A stretch of 64,000 bases of DNA from Panax quinquefolius (GCA_020205615.1 CM035167.1:59293023-59357022), one strand, 5' to 3'. Counted from the stretch's first letter, positions 21,481-33,705 are shown. The notes: generated by a model from the sequence alone, not told the origin. Numbers and translations: made by a program.

Positions 21481-22010
21481 ACTTCGGAAGGATACAAAAT
21501 TCGTTTGGAGCGAAGAATGCGAGAAAAGTTTCCAAGAGCTTAAGAGGAGACTTATTTGGACTGTTCTAACAATACCATCCGGTTTGGATGGATTTGTTAT
21601 CTCTGGCGATGCTTCGAGCAAAGGGTTAGGATGTGTTCTCATGCAACGTGGGAAAGTCATAGCCTTTATGCCTCGCAACAACTTAAAAGAGTATGAGAGG
21701 AATTATCCTACTCATGATCTAGAGTTAGCAGCAATCGTTTTATTGTAAAAATATGGAGGCACTATCTATATGGGTAGAAAGTGGAGATATATTCGGACCA
21801 TAAAAGCCTTAAATATTTCTTCACTCAAAAGAACTCAACATGCGGCGTGACGTTGGCTCGAGCTATTGAAAGACTACGACCACACTATTCAATACCATCC
21901 CGGTAAAGCAAGCGTGGTAGTGACACATTGAGTAGAAGATCATATGCGAGAACGAGTGCGATGATGTCAAGTATACGCGTAGAACCAACTTTAATAGAAA
22001 AAGTTAAGGT
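21481..22010 (+). pseudogene. RNase H of C
   Basis: [18 protein letters not shown] at about 21490-21545, then [11 protein letters not shown] (first Asp) near 21600, then YTDH- or IFGP-like bases near 21793 where the catalytic stretch is damaged, and YHPGKAS-VV-TLSRRSYA near 21895-21950, the late Asp region with a lost base. Confidence 0.8.
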
Positions 22011-22860
22011 TGCTCAGCCACCCATAATCTTGGAGGCGATGCGTATGAAGAAGAAAGTACAAGAAGGAGCTATTAGGCTTAGAATTGATGAAGAAGGAAT
22101 ACTTGAGTCCACTCTGACTTTGTGTTCCTAACGACTCGATTTGAAGTACAAGATTATGATGGAGGCACAATCGCCATTTGCAATCCATCCTGGAAGTACT
22201 AAAATGTATCGTGATCTTGACATACATTTTGGTGGAACAATATGAAGAGAGAGATTGCAAAGTTTATCTCGGCGTGTTTAACTTGCCAGCGTAAAAAGGC
22301 GGAGCATCTTGTACCTAAGGGTCCGTTGCAACCACTTGAGATTCCTAATGGAAGTGGGAACACATTACTATGGATTTAGATTACGGGTCTTCCCTACGGT
22401 TTCTCAAGGCATCAATGCTATTTGGGTTATTGTTGATAGATTAACCAAGTCTGCTCATTTCTTGCCGATCTGGAGACTTATTCCTTGAACGTCTTGCTAG
22501 TATGTGCGTGAATGAGATTGTGAGGTTGCATGGCATGCTGTATCCATAGTTCCGATCGTGACCCAAGATTCACTTCAAGATTTTGGGTTAGCTTGCAAAA
22601 AAGCTATGAGCGCAGGATTTGCGATTTAGTTAAGCATACCATCCCAAACCAGACGGACAATCGGAGAGGACTATTCAAACTCTTGAAGATTTATTAAGAC
22701 TCTGTGTCCTAGACTTCAAGGGTAGTTGGGATAAGTATTTACCATTGGTGGAATTCTCCTACAACAACAGCGATTATCGAAGCAAGTATAGGTGTGGCTC
22801 CATTTGAAGCATTATATGGACGAAAATGTCGTTCTCCAATATGTTGGGATGAGGTGGGTG
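22011..22860 (+). pseudogene. Integrase zinc finger and core of C
   Basis: Zinc finger: HNRHLQSILEV-like bases at 22165-22205, CLTCQR-like at 22280. Core: MDL-TGLP near 22370 (first Asp), VSIVSDRDPRFTSRFW-like near 22545, and [20 protein letters not shown] near 22655-22705 (catalytic Glu, in frame). It ends with [12 protein letters not shown]; the Trp that is a stop in both F copies is intact here. Confidence 0.85.
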
Positions 22861-23452
22861 AAGCAACATTGTTGGGACCCGAGTTAAATACGATATGACT
22901 ACCGAAAAGATCCAAATGATTCGACAACGATATACAAAGACACAAGATCGACAAAAGAGTTATGCGGATCTTCATCGAAAGGACGTGGAATTTAATGTGG
23001 GGATCATGTATTGTTGCGAGTTGCTCCATGGAAGAGAGTTACAAGATTTGGGAAGAGAGAAAGCTCAATCCACGATTTATTGGTCCATTTCAAATTCTTG
23101 ACCGAAAGTAGGAAATGTAGCCTATAGACTTGCGTTACCTCCGAATATGTCTCGTGTTCATAATGTGTTTCACATATCATACTTCAGAAATATGTGAAAG
23201 ACCCGAACCACGTTATTGAGTTAGAACCAGGACGAGATAGCCAAGACTTAACGTATGAGGAGGTACATGTCAAGATCTTGGATAGGAAGGAGCATGTCCT
23301 ACGCAAGAAAAGGTCATACCACAAGTTAAAGTTTTGTGGAGGAATCATGCTATAGAGGAAATGACACAGGAATTGGAAACGGAAATGAAAGCGAGGTATC
23401 CTCACCTTTTGAAACACACAGTGCGTCGTCAATTTCGAGGACGAAATTTCAT
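22861..23452 (+). pseudogene. Integrase C-terminal part with chromodomain (C)
   Basis: TTEKIQMIRQ and KSYADLHRKDVEF (22895-22995) are in one frame; GPFQILD-like bases at 23085, SRVHNVFHI at 23150, DLTYEEVHVKILDRKEHVL at 23248-23300, and VVEESCYRGN-type shifted chromodomain bases to 23400. Same layout as F and G, with four to five frame changes. Confidence 0.85.
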
Positions 23453-23464
23453 AAGGAGGGAGGT
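23453..23464 (+). other. Polypurine tract of C
   Basis: AAGGAGGGAGGT immediately before the 3' LTR. Confidence 0.8.
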
Positions 23465-26202
23465 TGTAAGACCCCAAATTTTTAAATAAAAAGGAATTTC
23501 CTTTATTTATTATTTTGAAATAGTAAGGGTTGATTTGATTAATGTGGATAGTTAAGGTTAAATACGCAAATATTTCAAAATAAGCAAGTGGTTATAAAAT
23601 ATTCATTATTGTGGGGAATATTAGTTTGGTGCGTGGAATATTAAATCTTTGTCGGGAATATTCGTATGCGACGGTAGCATGACCATGTGTATGGGCCCCC
23701 ATGAAAGCGATTGGATGAAGAAAACGACAAATATAAGTTGTTTTTAAATAACGTAGTAGTTATTACCAATTAATCTTGTTGGAATACCGGTGGTTAAAAC
23801 ACACTAATACGCGTTGTTGAGCAAGAGCACCAGTATTGCACCAATTATTGATTCTTACGTGAAGGCACTACTCAATAATGGTTACGATAATTACTTGCTC
23901 GATATTTTATTGAGTTAATAATTACCGCGTTGATAATTTATATTCTTGTTGTTTCAATAATTGTCATTACGATTTTTTCATTATCGAAGCAATAATTCAT
24001 ATTATCTGAATAATATTATTAGAGAACATTATTGGCAATGTCTAGAAAGTTACATCAAGGAGAGGTTTGGTCACCTAATTGCTTGGCAAGATGAAGAAAT
24101 TCTTATTGAAAGCCCTCTTTCCTGAGGAACTGCACAGTTGTCAATATTGTGATTCTGTAATATTATTTGTGAATAATTAATTATTGATTTATATGATGAG
24201 GAAAATATTGATTTTATGTGGATATAGATGGAGAAAATTTTAAAATGACAATTGTTGAAAATTAATATTTTATCTTTTTCGATAAAATAATTCATTTAAA
24301 TATATTATTTTAATAATATATTAACGGTGATGATATTTTTACAATGAATGTGGGATATATGAGTATACGAGGAGGAAGAGTATTTTGTTGCAATAAATGT
24401 TTAAAACATGTTAAACATGTCGGTGGACCTCATTTATTGGTCCAAATTTGATTATAACTTTGTAAAATCGCCTGCTTGTGGATTTTGGTCAATTTCATTT
24501 GGAATTTGGAAAAACTTTCTTCTGCAAAGTTGTAGAGAATTGAATTTCCTATAAAAAATCGCGAGATTCGAATTTTCTGATGAAAGGGCTATTTATTATG
24601 AATTATTGAAGTTCGAAGCTCAAAATAATTGATTTTTGTAAGTTTTAATTATTTATTTTATGAAAAACGTTTTTATCATTTCTTTCTAGAAGGTTGGCAT
24701 GTGGGAAATGTTGGGATCTGATTTCCAAAGAGGCGTGGAAATTTATTAATAATAATATATTTTATTAAATTTTACGCTTTGGTTTCTAAGCATTTTCCTA
24801 TAAATAGGTGCTTAGGTTAGAATTGAAAATCACACCGAAATCAAGTTTTCTCTCTCTATATTATCGAAATATTCTTGTGAGTATTTTGAGTATACTTTGA
24901 GTATTGCTAGATTTTTGCAAGTTCCTTCAAACACTATACCCTAGATTCTAGCTAGAAGTCTTGATCTTTCGAGGTAAGGATATTATTTTTTTCGTAATGA
25001 TATTATTTCTTCAATATCATTATTCTCAAATGTTGATCCGAAGTTTTTATCAAATTTGGAACTTTTTCATGTCGGGTTACTAATTCATGGGTTACTATTC
25101 ATGAGTTACTATTCACTTAATTACTATTCAGCGAGTTACTATTCACGAGTTACTATTCACGAGTACTATTCATGAAGCGTGAAGATGTTTTTGTGGAATT
25201 TCTATCTTTTGGTGTCGGAGTTACTATTCACGATATCGGCACTATTCACGTATACGACACTATTCACGATATCTGGTACTATTCAATTTAAAATTAAAAT
25301 TTCTTCTTTTCGTCTAAAACATCTATTCGGATACTAACTCGATTGTATCCATGTTTTGATCATTCTTGAATTTTACACAACCTGTGATTATTTTTGAGGT
25401 ATTTTGGACGTGGATAAAACCAAGTACGAATCCTTAATCCTTAATCCTTGTCATTTTGTTTCACCGGATTCGTTTCTTTAAAAAAATATTTTCATCATCC
25501 TCGGTCTTAAATGATGATATTATGGAATATCTTTGGCTTTGTAGTGCAAAGATGAATGATTTCTGAAGAATATCTTTGGCCCGTGAGTGCAAAGATGAGC
25601 AGTGTTTAAATGAACATGACCAATCGATGAATATCTTTGGCCCAGTAGTGCAAAGATGAATATTTGATTCGGATGTATATTGATTGATGTTACGAGGATA
25701 AAAGATAGACGATGAACTTTTAAATTCATACATAGAAGATAGTAGTTTGCATTCTCTACTTAACTCTTCTAATGAATTATTATTTCATTTGCGAATATTG
25801 ATTTAAAATTTGTTGTCTATTGTATTCTATTAGATTTTTCCTCACTGTGAAGACTAACGATAATTTGTTGTATATTATCTTAGTCATAATAGTCTTCTTG
25901 AGCTAGTTGAGCTCACCCTTTTCCTTTTGATCCATTTTTCTCGGGAGGCGAGAATATAGCGAGTGCGAGTCGGGTATGGAATGAAGGTTTTAGAAAGGAT
26001 TGTTTAGTAGTCCTCACCATTTTGTAAAATAATGTATCAATAAATGTGATGAGGATTTATTTGAGTATAGATATTGTCTAGAAGATAATATTTGTATTCA
26101 AACTCACAGTTTTACTGTTGTAATAATAAAGTTGTAGTTGTTTCTGTACCATGTATTGACAACTCAGAATAGGTGATGTATACCTATTTTGGGGGTGTCA
26201 CA
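23465..26202 (+). repeat. 3' LTR of C
   Basis: TGTAAGACCCC to GGTGTCACA. TATA box TATAAATA at 24799, donor-like site at 24974, TACTATTCAC repeats 25070-25285, hairpin units 25525-25660 (arms ATCTTTG and CAAAGAT). It matches the 5' LTR closely apart from small differences, many of them next to CAG/CTG positions. Confidence 0.95.
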
Positions 26203-26560
26203 TAAACGGTCAGCGCCTCAAACATTACTGGAGTGGACCCCTTGAACATAAAGCTACGGTCATGTACCTCTCCGATCCAGCGACCAATTGAGCACAACAA
26301 CAAAGTCGGGCTGACGACTATAACCCAAGCGCTAGAGGGAGGCAACCCCAAAATTTCGTTTATTTTATTTTTAGTCATTCTATATTATATATATTTATTT
26401 TTGTAATTTTTTTTATAGTACTATGGATATATGTGAGCTATTGAATTGCTGGAATTAAGAACATATACATTGTTTGCATGATTTGTCATTTTCGTATTGT
26501 TTAGTATTGATTTGTGTTTTGTTGCTTGAGGACACGCAACAATTTAAGTTTGGGGGTATT
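26203..26560 (+). pseudogene. End of the Athila-like integrase and 3' untranslated part
   Basis: After the repeated TAAAC the integrase frame resumes with GQRLKHYW, typical of the Athila integrase C-terminus, and stops at TGA 26289. The following bases include GCTAGAGGGAGGCAACCCC, a T-rich stretch, and the polypurine-like AAGTTTGGGGGTATT (26546-26560) before the LTR. Confidence 0.8.
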
Positions 26561-27798
26561 TGATGACTGGGTAATATATCCAGGAATCGGATATACTTGA
26601 GCTTAAATTTGTGTATTCTCGAGGCTTTCAGTAGCATTTTTACTGTGTTTATGTTTCGTTTTGCAGATTTGGGAGCTATAGGGGTTATTTCTGGGAATTT
26701 CAAGCTTTTAAGGGCATTATGGTAAATATTACAACCTACAGCGCCGGGGCGCTGGGTCGTGAAGTCAGTTGGCTCGATATGCGCGTTGACCGTTCGTTGA
26801 CTTGGTTGGGCACATAGGATGCAAAGTTGATTTGGATTGGGATTGTGGGTAAGCTATAAAAAGAAATTAAGTGCTGAAATTAGGGATATCATCTTATCAT
26901 TCATCTATTCATTCATTCATTGGAGGCTACACAAAGGATTACTTGAAGACTAAGGATTGGCTCAAGAGTTTCTTCTTCTTCTTCTCCTTATTTTCAATTT
27001 GTAATTCTTTAAGGATGATTTGCAAACGATTATTGGTTTTTAATTCGGTTTGAACTAATTCTTTAATTAAGATTTCAATTGAACCTTTTATGGCTATAAT
27101 TTAGTTATTCAGTTTATTCCAATTATTTATGTTGAAGTGAATTGTTTATCATGCCTTATATCTATTGATTAATTATTTGGCCAATAATTACCTTGTGACT
27201 CTAGAAGGAATTGAAAGAGATATTCTAGGGTTAGAACTGGGCTTGATAACGTGTGACTTATTTATTTGCACATTGAATAATTAGGTTTGTGAATTGAATG
27301 GAAATACCCGTTCACCACATGTAACACATAAGGAATTGGAATTGAAGGAGTTTAATTCACTTGTTTTGCATAGGAATATAACAAGATTAATTTGGATTAA
27401 ATAGAAGTCAGTTGTTTACTTGGAAAAGGACTTATGACAATTGAGAATTCCTGTTGACAATTCAGTAGACATAATAATTGGGATAATTGGGTAATTGATT
27501 TATACTTCATAATTGGGGATATTGGAGTCTTAATCCTTATTTATCGAAAATCATTCATTTAAATCTTAGTTTATTTAATTGCCTATTTTAGAGTATTATC
27601 TTTAATTGTTTAATATAGTTTCAATAATTCAGAAAATCATAATTTATCATTGTTTAAATAAAATTGGGTTGATATAGTGCTAGTAGTTGGAATTTATTAA
27701 TTAGAATTCTCTGTAGGATCGACACTCTATTTTATCACTTTATTACTTGTTGACCGTGTATACTTGCACGTATTCTTTGATTACGAAATCAACCAACA
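26561..27798 (+). repeat. 3' LTR of the Athila-like element
   Basis: 1238 bp from TGATGACTGGG to ACCAACA. It contains a GC-rich palindrome-like AGCGCCGGGGCGCTGGG at 26739 and ends in TACTTGCACGTATTC-type bases common in this group. Right of it the D LTR begins in mid-sequence, so the Athila element may have inserted into that LTR; the left end is gone, so no target duplication can be checked. Confidence 0.75.
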
Positions 27799-28824
27799 AT
27801 GTTACAGGGATAAAACATTATCGGTGGACTTTTAACATAGAGAAGATAATAGACCTTATGGTCAATTTGACTCTTCTAATGGATTGCTTGTTCCACTGTA
27901 ACTATGGTTGAAAAGTTTTATCATCTACCTTATGTTCTAAATCTCTGATTTATTATTGATGAAAGCTATTGATAATTTAATTATCTTTAGTCGTGATATT
28001 CTTTGCTGGGCTAGTTGTGTTCACCCTTTTTGCTTCACAATTCCTTTCAGGTAATAAGAGTGTAGCTGGGTCGAGCGAGAATAACAGGGGAATAGTGTGA
28101 TGGTTCGGGTCTGTCAAAGTTTCTCAACACATTATAAAACGGCATGACATACAATATATAATTGTATTGAGGACCTAAGATGTGTGTGTCGTATATTATA
28201 CGTCACTTAATAATTAATTTTGGTGAACAACAATAGGGTGAGGCGAACCCAACTTTGGAAGGGTGTTTTATCACTATCATACAAGATGTCTAATGACATA
28301 CAACCTCACATTATCATAAGACAAGGTTGTGCAAATCCACTCGCTGAGTATATCTACGAGCACTACCTATATGATCTTGGAGTTTATTTGAAACATAATG
28401 TTCAATTGCAGATGGTGGAAATAGTTATATGTCAAGAGAAGACTCACCATTGGAAAGAAGATGATAGTAATCTTCTCATTTTCTTTGGGGTCTATTGGGT
28501 TCACTAAGGATAATTTCGTGGGCATATGATATCTATTATAACTTGAGACGCATGGCCTCCCATGTACGAAGGTTTCCTTGAGCACTTCCCAAAGATTTTA
28601 ATTTCTAAAATGTATTTCTAGATTGTACCTTTATGTAAGGTATCAAGTGAGGTCTTTGTCCATAGTTGGGACATGAGTCATAGTTGGTATTAAAACTCAC
28701 AAAGATATGTGTTGTTGTATTTTGCACGACAATTGTAGTAATAAAGTTGTAGTTATTTTTTTTGTACCATGTATTTGGCGACTCAAAATAGGTTGGATGG
28801 ATTGGACCTATTTTGGGGGCGCCA
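27799..28824 (+). repeat. D LTR 1, 3' part
   Basis: It matches 32008-33027 of D LTR 2 base by base with small changes. It ends TTTTGGGGGCGCCA, a worn form of GGGGGCGTCACA, before a worn primer site TTAATATCGAGC. It includes the first copy of the LTR-borne ORF. Confidence 0.85.
28231..28627 (+). CDS. Unrecognised LTR-borne ORF, copy 1 (shifted near its end)
   Basis: I do not recognise the protein. The frame is open from 28220 to 28507, with an ATG at 28286 (MSNDIQPHIIIRQGC). It contains LAEYIYEHYLYDLGVYLKH and ICQEKTHHWKEDDSNLL; after that a frameshift leads to WVH and a stop, whereas the D LTR 3 copy reads on to a shared end LEHFPKILIS. Compared with A, C and F LTRs this is an insertion between the acceptor-like TTTCAG and the AACTCACAG motif. 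It could be a captured host-gene piece or an old ORF of the element. Confidence 0.45.
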
Positions 28825-29137
28825 TTAATATCGAGCTTAGGATATGATCTCCCATGGAGATCGGAAATAGGACTAGGAGGGGAGAGACGAGTAAATCCTT
28901 CGCTAGTGTGTCCTACCTAAGCTGAATTTTCTTACTTAAGTTGACAAATTGTGATACGTCAATTAACCTTTGTTTTGAAGCTTTATTCTAGAATGATATC
29001 TGAAATACAGGAGATGAGCAATGGAGAAATCACGAGGACATAGAAGATGGAATCTGAAATGAAAGCAAGGTATTCTCAACTCTTTGAAATACCAGGTACG
29101 TAAATTTCGGGGATGAAATTTCATAAGGAGGAGAGAT
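28825..29137 (+). pseudogene. Minimal internal region of a D element
   Basis: Only 313 bp lie between D LTR 1 and D LTR 2: a worn primer site, the leader (GGAGAGACGAGTAAATCC), the gag-start context, then a jump to the integrase end (ESEMKARYSQLFEIPGT at about 29050-29100) and a polypurine tract AAGGAGGAGAGATT. All enzymes are lost. Such a copy could at best move with proteins supplied by a relative. Confidence 0.8.
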
Positions 29138-29185
29138 TGTAAGACCCCAAATTTTATGAAATAAAAATATTCAATTTTTCTTATA

Positions 29186-29335
29186 ATTACTATTCATGAG
29201 TTACTATTCACGAGTTACTATTCACGAGTTACTATTCATAAGTTACTATTTATGAGTTACTATTCACGAGTTACTATTTATGAGTTACTATTCACGAGTA
29301 CTATTCATGAGTTACTATTCACGAAGCATGATAAT
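29186..29335 (+). repeat. TACTATTCAC minisatellite (D LTR 2)
   Basis: About ten copies of GAGTTACTATTCAC and ATGAGTTACTATTC directly behind the LTR start, closer to the LTR edge than in C. Confidence 0.8.
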
Positions 29336-31399
29336 TTTTTTAAGAAGGCACTACTCAATAATTGTTACAGTAATTACTGTTCAGTATTTTATTTTATTGA
29401 TTCAATAATTGCTACGTTGATATTTTATATTATCGTTGTTTCAATAATTGTCATTACACAAGATTTTCCATTATCTGAGAGTAATAATTCATATTATCCT
29501 AATAATATTATTAGATAACATTATTGGTAGTGTCTAGAAAGTTCTGCTCTAAGGAGAGGTTTGGTCACCTAATCAACGCCACCAAGAAGAGAGAAATCCT
29601 TATTGAAAGCCCCTCTTTCTTAGAAGCTACACGGTTGCCAAGATCGTGACTCTGTAATATTATTTGTAAATAATTAATTACTGATTTATATGATGAGAAA
29701 AATATTGATTTTATGTGGATATAGATGGAGAAAATTTTTTAAAGTGACAATTGTTAAAAATTAATATTTTATCTTTTCTGATAAAATAATATTTTATTAT
29801 TATAATATAAAAATGATGATATTTTTACAATGAATGTGGGATATATGAGTATATGAGGAGGAAGAGTATTTTTGTAGCATTAAATGATTAACACATGTTT
29901 TGTGTGTTTGGTGGACTCCATTTCTTGGTGAAATTTGATTATAACGTAAAATTGCCTCTGCTTGTGGATTTTGGTCAATTTCTGTTTGGAATTTGGAAAA
30001 ACTTTCTTCTGTAAAGTTGTAGATAATGAAATTTCCTATAGAAAGGATATGTGGTTTGAATTTTTCTGACAAAAGGGCTATTTATTATGAATTATTGAAG
30101 TTTCAAAGTTTCGAAATAATTGATTTTTGGAAGTTTTAAATATTTATTTTATGAAAAACGTTTTTTCTTACTTTTTCTAGAAGGTTAGCATGTGTGAATT
30201 GCTGAAATTCAGATTCTTGGGTGGTGGGCTTGAATATTTATTAAATAAAATTATTTTAATAAATTTTCTGCTTTGGTGTTCTAAGCAATTTCCTATAAAT
30301 AGGGTGCTTAGGTTAGAATTAAAAATCACACCAAAAACTGAAATCTTCTCTCTATTTCTCTCTCTATATTATCGAGTGTATTCTTGTGAGTATTTTGATA
30401 TCTTGAGTGTTGCTATACGGTGAAAGTTCATTCAGCGTTATTCTAGTCATAAGTACTGCTCTTTTGAGGTAAGGGATAGTAAGGGATATTGTCGTTAGTA
30501 TATAAGGGTTATTATGTTTTTGAATTTCGAAAGTTTTTTGAACCTTCAAAAATTATGGAAAAATTTGAAATGATATTTTGATGAGTTTTGTTGATTGTGT
30601 CCAAAAATGGCGATTTTTGGATATATAGATTAAGAGTTATTGATTTTATGAGAAAAGACTATTTTAAAAGTAAACGCTTATAACTCCTTGTGGTTAATTC
30701 CAAAATTGATGAAATTTTTATTGGGATTACATGTATATAATAGAAGAATACCGTGTGAATTTCAGAATTTTTGGACAAAAGTACAATTTATGATAAATGT
30801 CTTAATATTCGGAAGTTTTGGCCATATGAAAAATAGTAAATGAATTTTAAAAATTCTGAGAAAAATATATGTTCAATATGGGACTATATTATGCTGAATC
30901 CCAGAAAAGAAATATTTTTGGAACTGATTTGGTATTTTTCATAAAAATGGTCTAGTTATGAGTAAATGAATTAAATATGTTATGTGAAGTAAGAAATTTG
31001 GAAAATAGAATTTTATGGCTTAAGAATCCTATATAAGGTATATGCAGATTTTTGATAAGGGTTTTGGTTATTGGTGATGAAATCTTATGAGTTTGGCATT
31101 TTAGAATGATTAAATGCATTAATTAGTAAAGTATAAAGAATTAAATTAAATTGTTTATAAGTTTAAGAAATAATTAAGATATTATGGTAATATTAATAAT
31201 ATTAGATTATGAGATTATTAAGTGATTTATAACATTTGGATTAAGGTGTTATGAAATCCTTGATTTATGAATCTTATTCTTGAAATTAAATGCAGTTGTT
31301 GATCATATTGTTTTTATTATCATATATAACATTTTTATAATTTCTGTGACGTTATTTCTCTTTGACTTAAGTGTAAAGATGGGTAGATTATTGGTATGA

Positions 31400-31835
31400 T
31401 CGTGACAATGGGTTCTCTTTGGTCAGTAGTGCAAAGTTGAATCGTTGACTGGTATGATCATGACCATTGAATTTATAATTGAATATTTCCAGCTTAAGTG
31501 CAAGGTGAATTGATCAACATGGTTATAATTATTATTTATATAAATTCTGAAATGATTATATATTTCTTTGAGATATGAATATCTTTGGCCCGTAGTGCAA
31601 AGATGACTTGTTGAATATCTTTGGCCTGTAGTGCAAAGATGAATTATTGGTGAATATCTTTGGCCGTAGTGCAAAGATAACTTGTTGAATATCTTTGGCC
31701 TGTAGTGCAAAGATGATTTATTGGTGAATATCTTTGGCCCGTAGCGCAAAGATGACCTGTTGTTGAATATCTTTGTCCGTAGTGCAAAGATGATATGTTA
31801 ATGAATATCTTTGACCCATAGTCCAAAGATGGATT
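31400..31835 (+). repeat. Hairpin-unit array (D LTR 2)
   Basis: The densest array: six units spaced about 35-45 bases between 31577 and 31830, and weaker ones at 31410-31440 and 31490. The first full unit has ATCTTTG 31581-31587, loop GCCCGTAGTG 31588-31597, CAAAGAT 31598-31604. Arms are complementary in nearly every unit. Confidence 0.85.
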
Positions 31836-32439
31836 TATTAGTATGATTATGAACATGAACTGTGATTTGGTATAACCATGATCTTGATGTTTCAGGTAAA
31901 GACAGGTGATGAAAATTATCTTCGTTCTAGATGAAAAAAGGAATTTGGAACCACAAATATGATTATGAGTTATTCATATGATTGTGGACAGGAACTGTTG
32001 ATTGATGTTACAGGGATAAAACATTGTTGGTAGACTTTTAACGTGAATAAGATAATAGACTTTATAGTCTATTTGACTCTTCTAATGGATTGCTCGTTCC
32101 GCTGCAACTATGGTTGAAAAGTTTTATTATCTACCATATGTTCTAAATCTCTGATTTATTACTAATGAAGTCTATTGATAATGTAATTATCTTTAGTCAT
32201 TACATTCTTTACTAGGCTAGTTGTGCTCACCCTTTTTGCTTCACAATTCCTTTCAGGTAATAAGAGTGTAGCTGGGTCGAGCGAGAATAACAGGGGAATA
32301 ATGTGATGGTTCGGGTCTATCAAAGTTTCTCAACACATTATAAAACGACATGATATACAATATATAATTGTATTGAGGACCTAAGATGTGTGTGTCGTAT
32401 ATTATACGTCACTTAATAATTGATTTTGGTGAACAACAA

Positions 32440-32842
32440 TAGGGTGAGGCGAACCCAACTTTGGAAGGATGTTTTATCACTATCATACAAGATGTCTAAT
32501 GACATACAACCTCGCGTTATAATAAGACATGGTTGTACAAATCCACTCGCTGAGTAAATCTACGAGCACTACCTATATGATCTTGGAGTTTATTTGAAAC
32601 ATAATGTTCAATTCCAGACGGTGGAGATAGTTATATGTCAAGAGAAGACTCACCATGGGAAAGAAGATGATAGTAATCTTCTCGTTTTTCTATGGGGTCT
32701 ATTGGGTCAACCAAGGATAATTATGTGGGCATATAATATCTATTATAACCTAGACGCATGGCCTCCCATGTACGAAGGTTTCCTTGAGCACTTCCCAAAG
32801 ATTTTAATTTCTAAAACAGTTCTAGATTGTACCTTTATGTAA
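32440..32842 (+). pseudogene. LTR-borne ORF, copy 2
   Basis: Same coding-like region as in D LTR 1 and 3. An in-frame TAA replaces the Tyr codon in LAEYIYEH (about 32553). The rest is open from 32594 to 32842 and ends SKTVLDCTFM then TAA, the same end as copy 3. It has an 11-residue stretch (AYNIYYNLDAW) that copy 3 lacks. Confidence 0.5.
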
Positions 32843-33027
32843 GGTATCACTGTGAGGTGCTGTCCATTGTTGGGACATGAGTTATAGTTGGTATTAAAAC
32901 TCACAGTATATGTGTTGTTGTATTTTGTACGACAATTGTAGTAATAAAGTTGTAGTTATTTTCTGTACTATGTATTTGGCAACTCAGAATAGGTTGGATG
33001 GATTGGACCTATTTTGGGGGCGTCACA

Positions 33028-33077
33028 TCAGGTACGTACGTAAATTTTGAGGGTGAAATTTCATAAGGAGGGGTGAT
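33028..33077 (+). other. 50-bp internal remnant between D LTR 2 and D LTR 3
   Basis: The end of D LTR 2 is joined directly to the last internal bases (GGTACGTACGTAAATTTTGA) and polypurine tract AAGGAGGGGTGATT of another copy. Everything from primer site to integrase end is gone. Confidence 0.8.
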
Positions 33078-33705
33078 TGTGAGACCCTGAATTTTATGAA
33101 ATTAAAGTATTCAATTTTTCTATTTTGGTAAATAGTTAAATTGATAAAAGTTTAAAGTTAAGGGTAATATGTAAAATTTTTCAAAGTACGCAAGTTGATA
33201 TAAAATATTCGTTTTGTCGAAGAATATTCAATTAGTCTAGAAATATTCTTTTTGTTTGGGGAATATTAAATGCACGATTTTACAATCATTGGTGGACCCA
33301 TAGCATGTAATTATTGTCATTTGATTGAAAAAGCGACAAAATACTTTATGAAAATAACGGCGGAAGTTTTACTGGTTAATTGTTGAGACACCCGATGTTA
33401 AAAGTACAAAGATGCGTGGTTGCATAGTAGTACACGATATTGATTATTGATGCTTATGTGAGAGGTCACTCAGTATTGTTCAATCGGGTATTCGGGACAC
33501 TTTTCGTGTCGGAGTACTATTCACGAGTTACTATTCATGAGTTAATATTCATGAGTTATTATTCACAAGTTACTATTCAGGAGTTACTATTCACGAGTTA
33601 CTATTCACCCATAAAATATATTTCTTTTTTGGCCTAAATTATTTTTTCGCATAATATTAGTCCATGAGGAGATGTGCTAATTTTTCGAATCAGTTGGTTG
33701 AAGAT

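Larger units (their letters stand above)
15975..26202 (+). mobile_element. Full-length Ty3/gypsy chromovirus C, heavily frameshifted
   Basis: 10,228 bp with two LTRs of 2744 and 2738 bp, primer site, gag, protease, RT, RNase H, integrase and polypurine tract all in order. Both flanks carry TAAAC (15970-15974 and 26203-26207), so this is a simple insertion into the Athila-like integrase. The coding region is complete in length but has dozens of small indels. Many of them coincide with CAG or CTG in relatives, so some may be sequence errors. Confidence 0.95.
29138..33027 (+). repeat. D LTR 2
   Basis: 3890 bp from TGTAAGACCCC to GGGGGCGTCACA. The front (29138 to about 30480) is of the C/F kind: TACTATTCAC repeats, TATA box at 30294 followed by GGGTGCTTAGG, donor-like site at 30469. 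The rest is shared with D LTR 3, including a middle section (30828 corresponds to 35243), the hairpin array and the ORF. Confidence 0.85.

Noticed and set aside
26871..27053. Small frame inside the Athila LTR (60 codons)
   Set aside because: Low-complexity (SFFFFFSLFS), no conserved start and inside a defined LTR.
31577..31830. CRISPR-like regular spacing of the ATCTTTG units
   Set aside because: The repeats are short, lie in a plant LTR, spacers are themselves LTR sequence and there are no cas genes.
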